From the NCBI GenBank assembly GCA_949287345.1, contig CASEGD010000128.1, positions 1-6,401 on the forward strand: a DNA stretch of 6,401 nucleotides, given 5' to 3'. The stretch is from an uncultured Phascolarctobacterium sp. (GTDB lineage Bacteria; Bacillota; Negativicutes; Acidaminococcales; Acidaminococcaceae). A program made the position numbers and the translations under genes. Positions 5,489 to 6,401 of the stretch are shown one piece after another (the first letter of the stretch is position 1; each line of letters opens with the position of its first letter). Below the pieces are notes generated by a model. That model was given only the letters and a program-made list of their open reading frames with translations, did no database searches and was not told where the DNA came from.

Positions 5489-5515
5489 AAAGTGCAAATA
5501 AAACATTTGCACTTT
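5489..5515. promoter_or_regulatory. 11-bp inverted repeat, candidate operator upstream of the TpsB gene
   Basis: AAAGTGCAAAT (5489-5499), spacer AAAAC, ATTTGCACTTT (5505-5515): a perfect dyad. It contains the second direct-repeat copy (5493-5508) and ends 15 bp before the extended -10, covering the -35 region of the TpsB promoter. A poor terminator candidate, as it is AT-rich, lacks a T-tract and no gene ends nearby. Confidence 0.6.
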
Positions 5516-5529
5516 GTCAAAAGCAAATA

Positions 5530-5538
5530 TGCTAAAAT
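5530..5538 (+). promoter_or_regulatory. Extended -10 promoter for the TpsB gene (tentative)
   Basis: TGCTAAAAT is a TGn extended -10 with one mismatch to TATAAT. No good -35 sits at normal spacing: TTGTCA at 5514-5519 is only 13 bp away and TTGCAC at 5507-5512 is 20 bp away. That would fit a promoter needing an activator at the adjacent dyad. Confidence 0.4.
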
Positions 5539-5584
5539 TAATATGAATAATAATGGATTGCTACGCAAAAAATTAAATTGCTAA

Positions 5585-5599
5585 ATCAGTAAAACTGAT
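5585..5599 (+). promoter_or_regulatory. Short leader hairpin before the TpsB ribosome site
   Basis: ATCAGT, AAA loop, ACTGAT: a 6-bp stem ending 5 bases before the AGAGG ribosome site (5605-5609). It could affect translation or mRNA stability. Small and possibly fortuitous. Confidence 0.3.
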
Positions 5600-5616
5600 A
5601 GAAAAGAGGTACGGCT

Positions 5617-6401
5617 ATGGCTACCAGAAAAGTTGCAAAAATAATTACCGGCCTGCTGCTGGCAGGCGTTATCACCGCACCGGCGGCTTATGCTGCACCG
5701 CCTTATGGCGAAAACAACCCGCCGCCGCAGTACGGCACCAACGACCCGGGCGTACAGCTTAACCGCACGCGCGAATACATGGAACGCCAGCGCGTTGCCC
5801 GCCAGATTGCCGAGGACCGCGCCAAACAGCGCGCCGAGGTTGAAGGCGAAGCGGCACAGGACCAGCAGGCAGCCGAAAGCGCCGTTAAATTTGTGCTTAA
5901 CGATATTAAAATCGAACAAAGCAAGGTGCTGACGGCGGAAGAAATAAGGGCCATAACCTCTCAATATATCGGGCAGGAAATTACGCTGCAAAACCTGTAC
6001 GACATCGTTAATAAAATTAACGATTTGTACCAGCAGAAAGGCTACTTAACCTGCCGTGCTTACCTGCCGCCGCAAACCATTAAAGGCGGCGTGGTGGAAC
6101 TTAAAATTATCGAAGGCAAAACTGGCAACGTCCATATCGCAGGCAACGACAGCACGCGCGAGGACTACATCGCCGGGCGCATCGGCTTAAACCGCGGCGA
6201 AATTAACAACGTCAACGATTTGAACGACGACCTGCTGCGTTTTAACGCCACAAACGACGTGCAGCTGCGCATTACCATGCACGCGGGCGAAGAACCCGGC
6301 ACGACGGATTATGTTATATCGGCTTATGAGCCGCAAAAAAATTATGTAAACGTATATGTAGATAACGCCGGCAGCGAATCAAGCGGCGAATGGCGCGAAG
6401 G
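5617..6401 (+). CDS. Two-partner secretion outer-membrane transporter TpsB (ShlB/FhaC/HecB family), 5' part
   Basis: My translation gives 261 codons without a stop up to the window edge, so the gene is incomplete at its 3' end. TpsB proteins are 16-strand outer-membrane barrels that export a large TpsA partner (haemolysin or adhesin type). The first 26 residues are a Sec signal peptide (TRKVAK, hydrophobic run, AYA cleavage site). A Pro-rich patch and a charged Glu/Gln/Arg/Ala helix follow (about 44-85). POTRA_2 spans about 91-167 (YQQKGYLTCRAYLPPQ, VVELKIIEGK), and a second POTRA of ShlB type about 169-246 (GNVHIAGN, INNVNDLNDDLLRFN). The barrel begins near 255 with NVYVDNAGSESSGEW. The start is set by AGAGG with 7-base spacing. 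Divergent from the regulator operon. The TpsA partner is not in the window. Confidence 0.92.
   Translation, partial: MATRKVAKIITGLLLAGVITAPAAYAAPPYGENNPPPQYGTNDPGVQLNRTREYMERQRVARQIAEDRAKQRAEVEGEAAQDQQAAESAVKFVLNDIKIEQSKVLTAEEIRAITSQYIGQEITLQNLYDIVNKINDLYQQKGYLTCRAYLPPQTIKGGVVELKIIEGKTGNVHIAGNDSTREDYIAGRIGLNRGEINNVNDLNDDLLRFNATNDVQLRITMHAGEEPGTTDYVISAYEPQKNYVNVYVDNAGSESSGEWRE

Larger units (their letters stand above)
5383..5616. other. Divergent intergenic regulatory region (regulator / TpsB)
   Basis: A strongly AT-rich 234-bp stretch with no credible reading frame. It contains the repeats and promoter elements listed separately. A minus-strand promoter for the regulator must lie here; several TATATA/TATTAA-like words at 5436-5455 are candidates, but none has a clear -35 partner. 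Confidence 0.6.

Noticed and set aside
5581..5991. Minus-strand open frames opposite the TpsB gene.
   Set aside because: The + frame has a signal peptide, POTRA domains and a good ribosome site; the opposite frames are composition shadows.
1..6401. CRISPR arrays, tRNA or rRNA genes, insertion sequences, phage attachment sites.
   Set aside because: No regularly spaced repeats, cloverleaf or rRNA-like sequence, transposase or terminal inverted repeats were seen on either strand.

Overview
The window is about 6.4 kb of compact bacterial DNA. It most resembles a diderm Firmicute of the Negativicutes; an Acidaminococcaceae/Phascolarctobacterium-like gut anaerobe is my best guess, inferred from content only. 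It combines Firmicute-style strong AGGAGG ribosome sites and an S-box (SAM-I) riboswitch with a gene for an outer-membrane two-partner secretion transporter, which requires an outer membrane. It also carries a two-subunit oxygen-sensitive fumarate hydratase.

Left part (1-2099, + strand): the beta subunit of a class I Fe-S fumarate hydratase ends at 589. A 157-bp intergenic region follows, with a good sigma70-type promoter (TTGAAA-N17-TATAAT) lying between two near-identical 32-bp palindromes of the CRP/FNR type (TGTGA-N6-TCACA). Downstream is a 450-residue AAA ATPase of the DUF4143 family.

Middle (2100-3270, + strand): a promoter, a complete SAM-I riboswitch with its antiterminator and terminator, and a methionine-binding lipoprotein gene (metQ). 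No metN or metI lies next to it. A bidirectional terminator separates metQ from the convergent operon on the right.

Right part (3282-5382, - strand): a two-gene regulatory operon, read right to left. The first gene is an OmpR/PhoB-type regulator with an atypical receiver domain. The second is a SnoaL-like + PAS + GAF-like sensory protein whose start overlaps the regulator's stop (ATGA). As given, both are split by single-base frameshifts at homopolymers: G8 in the regulator and A6 in the sensor. Removing one base from each run restores 237- and 462-residue proteins with continuous domains. The sensor also carries a perfect 21-bp tandem duplication.

Far right (5383-6401): a 234-bp divergent intergenic region contains an 11-bp inverted repeat, a 16-bp direct repeat and three GCAAATA words. 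It leads into an incomplete gene for a TpsB (ShlB/FhaC-type) transporter with signal peptide, POTRA domains and the start of the barrel.

Most interesting reading (inference): the two-gene regulatory cassette may control the divergent secretion gene and may be switched on and off by homopolymer length. The alternatives are gene decay or indel errors in the assembly.
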